Shown: positions 26,271 to 35,114 of the stretch, piece by piece
How the letters are laid out: each line of letters begins with the position of its first letter
Position numbering within the stretch: position 1 is the first letter of the stretch
NCBI RefSeq assembly: GCF_030813695.1
Contig: NZ_JAUSVA010000002.1
Coordinates: forward strand, 7,091,501-7,155,500
Direction of reading: 5' to 3'
Source: Kitasatospora herbaricolor
GTDB taxonomy: Bacteria > Actinomycetota > Actinomycetes > Streptomycetales > Streptomycetaceae
Length of the DNA stretch: 64,000 nt
Made by a program: the position numbers and the translations under genes
Notes under the pieces: generated by a model
The model's input: only the letters and a program-made list of their open reading frames with translations
Told to the model about the DNA's origin: nothing
Database searches by the model: none

Positions 26271-26699
26271 CTACCCGCCCGTCCGGGCCCTACTCCCGCC
26301 GCAAGCCGGACTTGAGCCGCCCGCCCGGGTGGGCAGCCCGGCCGCGGCCCAGCCGACGAACCCGCCGTCCAGGTCGGTGGCCCGGTGCAGGCCGATCTCG
26401 CGCAGCGAGGCCGCGGCCAGGCTGGAGGCGTACCCCTCGGAGCAGACCACCACGATCTCCACGTCGTACCCGACGGCTTCCGGGATCCGGTGGCTGCCGG
26501 CCGGGTCGAGGCGCCATTCCAGCACATTGCGCTCGATGATCAGCGAGCCGGGGATCTCGCCCTCCGCGGCCCGCTGCGCGGCCGGGCGGATGTCGACCAG
26601 CAGGGCGCCCGCCTGCTGCGCGTCGTGGGCCTCGCGGGCCCCCGGGCGGTGGACGCCCTCGCGGGAGCGCTCCACCAGGTCGTCGATCGTGGTCACCAT
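26271..26699 (-). CDS. Rhodanese-like sulfurtransferase domain protein
   Basis: 142-aa single rhodanese domain. The active-site Cys sits in VVCSEGYAS (about residue 85), and LVDIRPAAQRAAEGEIPGS is the conserved N-terminal CH2A-like motif. It should transfer sulfane sulfur to a thiol or other acceptor. Its ATG overlaps the stop of the cysteine dioxygenase gene by 7 nt (ATGGTGA), so the two proteins are made together and probably act in the same cysteine-sulfur pathway. Confidence 0.9.
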   Translation of the reverse strand: MVTTIDDLVERSREGVHRPGAREAHDAQQAGALLVDIRPAAQRAAEGEIPGSLIIERNVLEWRLDPAGSHRIPEAVGYDVEIVVVCSEGYASSLAAASLREIGLHRATDLDGGFVGWAAAGLPTRAGGSSPACGGSRARTGG

Positions 26700-27181
26700 T
26701 GCTCAGGTCCTTCCACCGAGGTGCGGACGAGGCCGCCGGCCCGCAGGTCGTAGTGCGACATCTCGCTCAGCGGCGGCGAGTAGGCGTGCAGGGTGACGGC
26801 CGGGCCGGAGGTGGTGTTCCGGACGTCGTGGACGTAGTCGGGGCCGAAGGCGCGGTCGCTGCCGGCCGGGAGCCTGCGGATCAGCAGTCCCTGGTCGGGG
26901 CTGGGCAGCGACAGCTCCTCCAGCTCGCCGAGGGCGACGGTGAAGGCGCCGCGCGAGCCCCCGTGGTCGTGGAACCCGGTGGACTGGCCGGGCAGCCAGC
27001 TGATCAGCCAGACCTCGTGGTCCTCGGAGGACTCCAGCCGCTCGTACCAGCGGTCGTCGGTGGCCAGCCGGACCTTGTGGATCCACTGGTCGGGCTCCTC
27101 CGCCAGGGTGCGGACGATCTTGCGCAGGGCGTTGGGCGAGAGGGGCGTGCGGGCGCGGTCGGGCGCCAGGTCCAGGCTCAT
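26693..27181 (-). CDS. Cysteine dioxygenase
   Basis: 162-aa cupin-fold non-heme iron enzyme, oxidising cysteine to cysteine sulfinate. Two iron ligands are in GFHDHGGSRGAF (HxH, about residues 71-73); the third is the His in DYVHDVRN. Bacterial family length is normal. It is followed without a gap by rhodanese. Its start is preceded by a 174-nt leader downstream of a short Cys-rich open reading frame on the same strand, suggesting expression controlled by cysteine supply. Confidence 0.92.
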   Translation of the reverse strand: MSLDLAPDRARTPLSPNALRKIVRTLAEEPDQWIHKVRLATDDRWYERLESSEDHEVWLISWLPGQSTGFHDHGGSRGAFTVALGELEELSLPSPDQGLLIRRLPAGSDRAFGPDYVHDVRNTTSGPAVTLHAYSPPLSEMSHYDLRAGGLVRTSVEGPEQW

Positions 27182-27355
27182 TCGGTCGTCCTCGGGAAGC
27201 GGAGGGTACGGCGCGGCCCGTGGAGCGGGCGCGCCGAGCGGATGAGAGCAGTGCTGCGGGAGGTGCTGCCGAACCGCTGGCGGGAGCCGGTTCAGAGGAG
27301 CGCGGTGCGGGCCCTGGAGAACGTCACAGAGCGGGGACCGGCCAGGAGGTGAAGG
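27182..27355 (-). promoter_or_regulatory. Putative attenuator leader between Cys-rich leader peptide and cysteine dioxygenase
   Basis: 174 nt lie between the leader-peptide stop and the cysteine dioxygenase start. In a cysteine-attenuation model this segment would carry the alternative RNA structures. I did not resolve a unique pair of competing hairpins by eye. Confidence 0.45.
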
Positions 27356-27433
27356 TCAACAGGCACACATGGAACTCGCCTGGCGTCGCAGATCGACGTG
27401 CAGGCGGCAGACCAGAGTGGTGCCGGATTCCAT
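27356..27433 (-). CDS. Cys-rich leader peptide (25 aa), putative cysteine-responsive attenuator
   Basis: A 25-codon frame starting ATG GAA TCC and ending ATG TGT GCC TGT TGA. The peptide contains VCRLHVDLRRQAS and ends SSMCAC. The HVDLxR core with C-terminal Cys is the pattern of actinobacterial leader peptides found upstream of sulfur-metabolism genes. It lies on the same strand as, and 174 nt before, cysteine dioxygenase. A promoter placed so that transcription begins at the ATG itself (leaderless) is visible upstream. Ribosome stalling at the two Cys codons is the expected sensing step. Confidence 0.75.
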   Translation of the reverse strand: MESGTTLVCRLHVDLRRQASSMCAC

Positions 27434-27469
27434 GGGCCGATAGTTCCCGAGAGAAGGACCGCACGTCAA
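27434..27469 (-). promoter_or_regulatory. Promoter of the cysteine leader/dioxygenase operon
   Basis: On the minus strand, TTGACG (27469-27464), an 18-nt spacer and AACTAT (27445-27440). The ATG of the leader peptide begins 7 nt after the -10 box, so transcription should start at or next to its A, giving a leaderless mRNA. Confidence 0.6.
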
Positions 27470-27690
27470 GCCGGGTCCGCGATCCGGGCGGCCGTGTCGC
27501 GCGCTCCGCGGCCGTGCCGGCGACCGCCGGCCGGCGGTCGGCCCGGCCGCCCCCGGCGGCGCCGTGCGGCCCGGCGTCCGGGAGTGGTCAGGCGTCGCAT
27601 GCGTACCGGCCGCACCGGCGGGGTACATCACCGTTTCATCCGATACGGGAGTTCCTGCGTGTCCGGTTAACCAGACCGACCCTGCCGCGT

Positions 27691-27745
27691 TACGTCCGAC
27701 GTATTGTCAGGCCCCAGAGGCCGGGCCTACGGTCTACGCACGTAG
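27691..27745 (+). promoter_or_regulatory. Promoter and palindromes of the pyrimidine/hydantoin operon
   Basis: TTGTCA (27704-27709), 18-nt spacer, TACGGT (27728-27733). The promoter is bracketed by two palindromes: TACGTC-C-GACGTA (27691-27703) next to the -35 box, and CTACG-CA-CGTAG (27734-27745) at the expected transcription start. Both could be operator sites; the regulator is not known. Confidence 0.55.
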
Positions 27746-27813
27746 ATCCGCCCCGTCGACCCTCGAACCGAAGGCCCGTTCCCCCGACGGGCCACGGAGT
27801 TGCGGAGGTACCC

Positions 27814-28656
27814 ATGTCTCGAATCGTCCGTGCGGCCCTCGTCCAGACGAAGTGGACGGGTGATCAGGAGTCCATGATCGGCCTCCATGAGCGGTACGCC
27901 CGGGAGGCCGCCGCCCAGGGCGCGCAGGTCATCGGGTTCCAGGAGGTGTTCAACGCGCCGTACTTCTGTCAGGTGCAGGAGCCCGAGCACTACCGCTGGG
28001 CCGAGGCGGTGCCCGACGGCCCCACCGTGGTCCGGATGCAGGCGCTCGCCCGGGAGCTGAACCTCGTCATGGTCGTACCGGTGTACGAGGAGGAGCAGCC
28101 CGGGATCTACTACAACACCGCCGCCGTGATCGACGCCGACGGCAGCTACCTCGGCAAGTACCGCAAGCACCACATCCCGCAGGTCAAGGGTTTCTGGGAG
28201 AAGTACTACTTCAAGCCCGGAAACCTCGGCTGGCCGGTCTTCGACACCGCGGTCGGCAAGGTCGGCGTCTACATCTGCTACGACCGGCACTTCCCCGAGG
28301 GCTGGCGCGCGCTCGGCCTGGCCGGCGCCCAGATCGTCTACAACCCCTCCGCCACCAGCCGCGGGCTCTCCGCCTACCTCTGGCAGCTGGAGCAGCCCGC
28401 CGCCGCCGTCGCCAACGAGTACTTCGTCGCGGCGATCAACCGGGTGGGCGTCGAGGAGTACGGCGACAACGACTTCTACGGCACCTCCTACTTCGTCGAC
28501 CCGCGCGGCCAGTTCGTCGGCGAGCCGGCCTCCGACAAGGAGGAGGAGCTGATCGTCCGCGACCTCGACCTCGGCCAGATCGAGGAGGTCCGCCAGCAGT
28601 GGGCCTTCTACCGGGACCGCCGGCCGGACGCCTACGGGCCGCTGAGCGAGGCCTGA
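27814..28656 (+). CDS. Carbon-nitrogen hydrolase, beta-ureidopropionase-like
   Basis: 280-aa nitrilase-superfamily amidase. The Glu-Lys-Cys triad is visible: Glu in GFQEVFNAPYF, Lys in YLGKYRKHHIP and Cys in VYICYDRHFPEGW. The large Phe/Tyr-rich loop (FWEKYYFKPGN) and YNPSATSRGLS fit N-carbamoyl-beta-alanine amidohydrolases, the third step of reductive pyrimidine breakdown. GGAGG lies just before the ATG. Dihydropyrimidinase, the preceding pathway enzyme, follows 15 bp later. Confidence 0.88.
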   Translation: MSRIVRAALVQTKWTGDQESMIGLHERYAREAAAQGAQVIGFQEVFNAPYFCQVQEPEHYRWAEAVPDGPTVVRMQALARELNLVMVVPVYEEEQPGIYYNTAAVIDADGSYLGKYRKHHIPQVKGFWEKYYFKPGNLGWPVFDTAVGKVGVYICYDRHFPEGWRALGLAGAQIVYNPSATSRGLSAYLWQLEQPAAAVANEYFVAAINRVGVEEYGDNDFYGTSYFVDPRGQFVGEPASDKEEELIVRDLDLGQIEEVRQQWAFYRDRRPDAYGPLSEA

Positions 28657-28671
28657 GGGGAGGGCGAGGCC

Positions 28672-30075
28672 ATGACCCGCACAGTCATCCGGGGCGGCCT
28701 GGTCGTCACCGCCGCCGAGGAACTGCACGCCGACGTCCTGATCGAGGACGGCCGGATCGCCGCGCTGGCCACCACCGGCAGCTCCGCCGCCGAGGCCTGG
28801 AGCGCGGACACCGTCATCGACGCCGGCGGGCACTACGTCATCCCCGGCGGGGTGGACGTCCACACCCACATGGAGCTGCCGTTCGGCGGCACGGCCGCCT
28901 CCGACACCTTCGAGACCGGCACCCGCGCCGCCGCCTGGGGCGGCACCACCACCATCGTCGACTTCGCCGTCCAGCCGGTCGGCGGTTCGCTCCGCGAGGG
29001 CCTGGACACCTGGCACGCCAAGGCCGAGGGCAACTGCGCCATCGACTACGGCTTCCACACCATCGTCTCCGACGTCAACGAGTCGGTGCTCAAGGAGATG
29101 GACAGCCTCGTCGACTCCGGCGAGTCCACCTCCTTCAAGCTGTTCATGGCCTACCCCGGCGTGTTCTACAGCGACGACGGCCGGATCCTGCGGGCCATGC
29201 AGCGCAGCGCCGTCAACGGCGGGCTGATCATGATGCACGCCGAGAACGGCATCGCCATCGACGTCCTGGTCGAACAGGCGCTGGCCGCCGGGAAGACCGA
29301 CCCGCGCTACCACGGCGAGGTCCGCCGCGAGCTGCTGGAGGCCGAGGCCACCCACCGCGCGATCAAGCTCGCCCAGGTGGCGGGCAGCCCGTTGTACGTC
29401 GTGCACGTGTCGGCCGGGAGTGCCCTCGCCGAGCTGGCCCGGGCGCGGGACGACGGGCTCAACGTCTTCGGCGAGACCTGCCCGCAGTACCTCTTCCTCT
29501 CGACCGACAACCTGGCGGAGCCGGACTTCGAGGGCGCCAAGTACGTGTGCAGCACGCCGCTGCGCCCGCGCGAGCACCAGGAGGCCCTCTGGCGGGGCCT
29601 GCGCACCAACGACCTCCAGGTGGTCTCCACCGACCACTGCCCGTTCTGCTTCGCCGGGCAGAAGGAGCTCGGCCGGGGCGACTTCTCCAAGATCCCCAAC
29701 GGTCTGCCGGGGGTGGAGAACCGGATGGACCTGCTGCACCAGGCCGTGGTCGCCGGCCGGATCAGCCGCCGCCGCTGGATCGAGATCGCCTGCGCCACAC
29801 CGGCCCGCATGTTCGGCCTCTACCCGCGCAAGGGCACCATCGCCCCCGGCGCCGACGCCGACCTGGTGATCTACGACCCGGCCGCCGTGCAGACCGTCTC
29901 CGCCGCCACCCACCACATGAACGTCGACTACTCGGCGTACGAGGGGCGGCAGCTCACCGGCCGCGCCAGGACGGTCCTGTCCCGCGGCACCGTCGTGCTG
30001 GACGACGGCCGGTGGCTCGGCCGGGCCGGCCACGGCGCCTTCCTGCGCCGCGACACCTGCCAGTACCTGACCTGA
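28672..30075 (+). CDS. hydA: Dihydropyrimidinase/hydantoinase
   Basis: 467-aa cyclic amidohydrolase opening dihydropyrimidine or 5-substituted hydantoin rings. Metal ligands are seen in DVHTHMELPF, the carboxylated Lys in SFKLFMAYPG, then MMHAENG, VVHVSAGS and STDHCPFCF. Length and motif order are those of D-hydantoinase/dihydropyrimidinase. The gene follows the carbon-nitrogen hydrolase gene by 15 bp, so ring opening and carbamoyl removal are co-produced. Confidence 0.93.
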   Translation: MTRTVIRGGLVVTAAEELHADVLIEDGRIAALATTGSSAAEAWSADTVIDAGGHYVIPGGVDVHTHMELPFGGTAASDTFETGTRAAAWGGTTTIVDFAVQPVGGSLREGLDTWHAKAEGNCAIDYGFHTIVSDVNESVLKEMDSLVDSGESTSFKLFMAYPGVFYSDDGRILRAMQRSAVNGGLIMMHAENGIAIDVLVEQALAAGKTDPRYHGEVRRELLEAEATHRAIKLAQVAGSPLYVVHVSAGSALAELARARDDGLNVFGETCPQYLFLSTDNLAEPDFEGAKYVCSTPLRPREHQEALWRGLRTNDLQVVSTDHCPFCFAGQKELGRGDFSKIPNGLPGVENRMDLLHQAVVAGRISRRRWIEIACATPARMFGLYPRKGTIAPGADADLVIYDPAAVQTVSAATHHMNVDYSAYEGRQLTGRARTVLSRGTVVLDDGRWLGRAGHGAFLRRDTCQYLT

Positions 30076-30235
30076 CCCGTCCGACAGCACCGCCCGGGGC
30101 CGGTGGGCCGGTCCCGGGCGGCGTTCGACGACCCCGCGGCACGGCCGCGTACCCACCTCGTACCGCACCTCGCACTTCCGCACCGCGCACCCGCACCGCG
30201 CGAGCCGCACGTACCCCAGGATTGGTGGACCCCTC

Positions 30236-31246
30236 ATGGACATCGGGCTCGTCCTGCAGACCGACCCGCCCGCAAGCCTGCTGATCGACCGGATGGTCCG
30301 GGCCGAGCAGGCCGGCTTCAGCCACGGCTGGACCTTCGACTCCGTCGTGCTGTGGCAGGAACCCTTCGTCATCCACAGCCGGATCCTCGCCGCCACCCAG
30401 CGGCTGCGCGTCGGCACCATGGTCACCAACCCCTCCACCCGCACCTGGGAGGTGACCGCCTCGACCTTCGCCACCCTCAACGACATGTACGGCAACCGCA
30501 CCGTCTGCGGCATCGGCCGCGGCGACTCCGCGATGCGGGTGGCCGGCCGCAAGCCCGCCACCCTGGCCCGGCTCTCCCAGGCCATGCACGCCATCAAGGA
30601 ACTCGCCGAGGGCCGTACGGTCGAGGTCGACGGCACCGAGATGCACCTGCCGTGGGTGACCGACGGCGCGCTGCCGATCTGGATGGGCGCGTACGGTCCC
30701 AAGGCGCTGGCCCTCACCGGGCAGCAGGCCGACGGGTTCATCCTGCAGCTCGCCGACCCCTACCTCACCGAGTACATGATCAAGGCCGTCCGGGCGGCCG
30801 CCGCCGAGGCCGGGCGCGACCCCGCCGCCGTCACCATCTGCGTCGCCGCGCCCGCGTACGTCACCGCCGACGACTCGCCCGAGTCCCTCGCGCACGCCCG
30901 GGAGCAGTGCCGCTGGTTCGGCGGCATGGTCGGCAACCACGTCGCCGACCTGGTCGGCCACTACGGCGAGCACTCGTCGCTGGTGCCCGAGGCACTCACC
31001 GAGTACATCAAGGGCCGGCAGGGCTACGACTACAGCCACCACGGCCGCGCCGGGAACCCGGACACCGCGTTCGTCCCGGACGAGATCGTCGACCGCTTCT
31101 GCCTGATCGGCACCGCCGACGCCCAGGTGGAGAAGCTGGAGCGCCTGCGGGCCCTGGGCGTCGACCAGTTCGCCGTCTACGCGATGCACGACGCCGTCGA
31201 ACAGACCATCGACGCCTACGGCAGCGACGTCATCCCGCGCCTGTGA
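30236..31246 (+). CDS. LLM-class F420-dependent oxidoreductase (TIGR03842-like)
   Basis: 336-aa luciferase-like (LLM) TIM-barrel flavin/F420 oxidoreductase. Segments such as HGWTFDSVVLWQEPFVIHS, TMVTNPSTRTWEVTAS and CGIGRGDSAMR match the family usually called TIGR03842. It sits inside the pyrimidine/hydantoin operon with the ring-opening and carbamoyl-hydrolysing genes on the left and the NCS1 permease on the right. No dihydropyrimidine dehydrogenase gene is in the window, so this enzyme is a candidate for the redox step (inference). Confidence 0.87.
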   Translation: MDIGLVLQTDPPASLLIDRMVRAEQAGFSHGWTFDSVVLWQEPFVIHSRILAATQRLRVGTMVTNPSTRTWEVTASTFATLNDMYGNRTVCGIGRGDSAMRVAGRKPATLARLSQAMHAIKELAEGRTVEVDGTEMHLPWVTDGALPIWMGAYGPKALALTGQQADGFILQLADPYLTEYMIKAVRAAAAEAGRDPAAVTICVAAPAYVTADDSPESLAHAREQCRWFGGMVGNHVADLVGHYGEHSSLVPEALTEYIKGRQGYDYSHHGRAGNPDTAFVPDEIVDRFCLIGTADAQVEKLERLRALGVDQFAVYAMHDAVEQTIDAYGSDVIPRL

Positions 31247-31522
31247 CCGGGCCCTGGTGACCCGCAGCCACCCTGCCCGGTGCCCCCACGCCGCCCGGTG
31301 CCCCCACGCCGGTGCCCGCGCCCTTGACCCCGAGGCCCTTGACCGCTCGTCCTTGATCCCGCACCCGTGACCCCGCACCCGTGACCCCGTACCCGTACCC
31401 GGCCCCGCGGCCGCACCTGTGACCGTCGCACCCGCCCCCGGGCCGGTGCGCACGGCCGCGGGCGTGGCCGCGCGGGTGCCCGTGCCCGTCCCGAACCCCC
31501 ACACCCGAGACAGGTGGTGCTC
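31247..31522 (+). repeat. Short tandem repeats between oxidoreductase and permease genes
   Basis: 276-bp spacer with an 18-bp tandem pair (unit CCGCCCGGTGCCCCCACG, about 31270-31310) and repeats of CCCGCACCCGTGAC (about 31355-31400). No gene; the repeats interrupt an otherwise tight operon. Confidence 0.55.
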
Positions 31523-33079
<1,557 letters not shown>

Positions 33080-33227
33080 CCCGAGCCCGGTACGCCCCTC
33101 CCCGCCCTCCCCGCCCGCGCCCGCCGCCGGTGCGTCAGCGGGGCGACCGGCCCCGGTTATTCGATGGATCCGCCCGGTGCGGACTCCTACAGTGACCGGG
33201 GCCAGTCGTCGTCACCAGGAGCGGATC

Positions 33228-35114
33228 ATGCGCGTGCAGTACCCTCGCACGCCACATCTGCCCTGGTCACCGGGGGCGACCGCGGACGACGTACGGACCG
33301 GGGACCTCTCCGGCCTGCGCGGCGCCGAGGTCGTGGTCACCGAGAAGCTCGACGGCGAGAACACCACCCTCTATCCGGATGGCCTGCACGCCAGGTCCCT
33401 CGACTCCGCCCACCACCCCTCGCGCACCTGGGTCAAGGCCCTGCAGGGCAGGATCGGTCCGCGGCTCGCCCCCGGCCTGCGGATCTGCGGCGAGAACGTG
33501 TTCGCCCGGCACTCGATCCCGTACCGCGCCCTGGAGAGCTGGTTCTACGGCTTCTCGGTCTGGGACGGCCCGCGCTGCCTCGGCTGGGACGACACCGTCC
33601 GCCTGCTGCGCGGGCTGGGCGTCCCCGTCCCGCCCGTGCTCTGGCGCGGCACCTTCGACGAGCGGGCGCTGCGCGCGCTGCGGCTCGACCCCGAACGGCA
33701 GGAGGGCTACGTCGTCCGGACGGTCGAGGGCTTCGGACGGGCGGAGTTCGGCCTCCGGGTGGCCAAGTGGGTGCGGCCCCGGCACGTGCGGACCGACACG
33801 CACTGGATGCACGCCGCCGTGGTGGAGAACGGCCTCGGGCCGGCCGCCGCGCTCTGGGCGGTGCGCTCCGGGGGCACCGCCGACCCGGCCGCCCTGCGCG
33901 CGGCCCTCGGCCTGCCCGCGGGCCGTCCGGAAGCCGGAGCCGGAGCGGGAGCCGGAGCCGAACCCGGAGCCGGAGTTGCACCCGGAGCCGTCGCCGACGC
34001 GGCCGAGGCCGCCGTGGCCGACGTCTGCGCCCGCCTCGACGTGCTCGGCCGCTCGGGCGACGCCCGCCTGGCCGGCGTCCTGGCCGCCCTCCTGCACGAC
34101 ACCCACCGGGCGCCCCTGGCGCCCCGGCTGGCCGCCCCGCTCGGGATGGCCGCGGCCCGCCGGGTCGCCGACCTGGTCGGGCTGCACCCCGCTCCGCACC
34201 GCCCGTACCCCGACGAGGAGCGCCGCCGCGGCCTGGCCCGGCTCGCCCTCGCCGCCGACCTGGGCACCCTGCACGCCGTCGCGGCGGCCGTCCTGGCCGG
34301 CAGGCCGGGCCCCGAGGCGGAGTCGGCGCGCGAGCAGGTCGAATGGTCCGCGCTGCACGCCGAGGAGGCCGGCCTGCTGGCGGAGGCCCCGCTGGAGCCG
34401 CTGCGCGCCGGTCTGCGCGAGGCCCTCGCCGGCCTCGGCCCGGAGGCGGCCGACCGCTGCTGGGCGCAGGCCCGCGAAAGCCACGCGCAGGGGCGCACCA
34501 GCACCGTCGAGGAGGCGGTGGCGGCCGGCTGGCGCTGGCGCGACGGCGCCTTCCCCCGGCTGGTGCAGCTCACCGGCCCGGCCGGCAGTGGCAAGAGCGC
34601 CTTCGCGGCGCGGCTCACCGGCGTCGACACCCGGATCTCGCTCGACGACCTGCGTACCGCCCGCGGCTCCCGGGCCGACCAGCGGGCCAACGGCGACGTG
34701 CTGCGCGAGGGACTGGACCGCCTCGACGGCGCACTCGCCGCCGGCCGGACGGTGGTCTGGGACGCGACCTCCCTCAACCAGCACCAGCGCTCCCTCGTGC
34801 ACCGGATCGCGCACCGCCGGGACGCCCTGATCACCCACGCCGTCCTGCTCGTCGACGAGGACGAACTGGCCCGGCGCAACTCCGTCCGGGACCACCCGGT
34901 GCCGCCCGAGGTGCTCACCGGCCAGCTGCACCGCTACAGCCCGCCGTACCCGGGGGAGGCGCACCGGACCTGGTACGTCGGCGCCGGCGGTACCGTCGAG
35001 GACACCGACGGGACCCTGTACACCACCGACGGGGCTCCGCACACGGACGGCAGCCTGCGCACGGACGGCGTCCTGCGCACGTACGGCGCCCTGCACGCCA
35101 CCGGGGAGCGATGA
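33228..35114 (+). CDS. RNA ligase-polynucleotide kinase fusion (RNA repair)
   Basis: 628 aa, three parts. Residues 1-185 are an ATP-dependent RNA ligase nucleotidyltransferase: motif I EKLDGEN (Lys40), CGEN at 88-91, FYGFSVWDG at 106-114, EGYVVR at 159-164 and VAKWVR at 178-183. Residues about 255-435 are helical with an HD dipeptide (LLHDTH, 290-291) of unknown role. Residues 445-580 are a P-loop polynucleotide kinase: GPAGSGKS at 450-457, SLDDLR, DATSLNQHQR and RRNSVR. A Thr/Asp/Gly-repetitive tail ends the protein. Likely role is healing 5' ends and sealing broken RNA. The stop overlaps the next start by 4 nt (ATGA). Confidence 0.88.
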   Translation: MRVQYPRTPHLPWSPGATADDVRTGDLSGLRGAEVVVTEKLDGENTTLYPDGLHARSLDSAHHPSRTWVKALQGRIGPRLAPGLRICGENVFARHSIPYRALESWFYGFSVWDGPRCLGWDDTVRLLRGLGVPVPPVLWRGTFDERALRALRLDPERQEGYVVRTVEGFGRAEFGLRVAKWVRPRHVRTDTHWMHAAVVENGLGPAAALWAVRSGGTADPAALRAALGLPAGRPEAGAGAGAGAEPGAGVAPGAVADAAEAAVADVCARLDVLGRSGDARLAGVLAALLHDTHRAPLAPRLAAPLGMAAARRVADLVGLHPAPHRPYPDEERRRGLARLALAADLGTLHAVAAAVLAGRPGPEAESAREQVEWSALHAEEAGLLAEAPLEPLRAGLREALAGLGPEAADRCWAQARESHAQGRTSTVEEAVAAGWRWRDGAFPRLVQLTGPAGSGKSAFAARLTGVDTRISLDDLRTARGSRADQRANGDVLREGLDRLDGALAAGRTVVWDATSLNQHQRSLVHRIAHRRDALITHAVLLVDEDELARRNSVRDHPVPPEVLTGQLHRYSPPYPGEAHRTWYVGAGGTVEDTDGTLYTTDGAPHTDGSLRTDGVLRTYGALHATGER

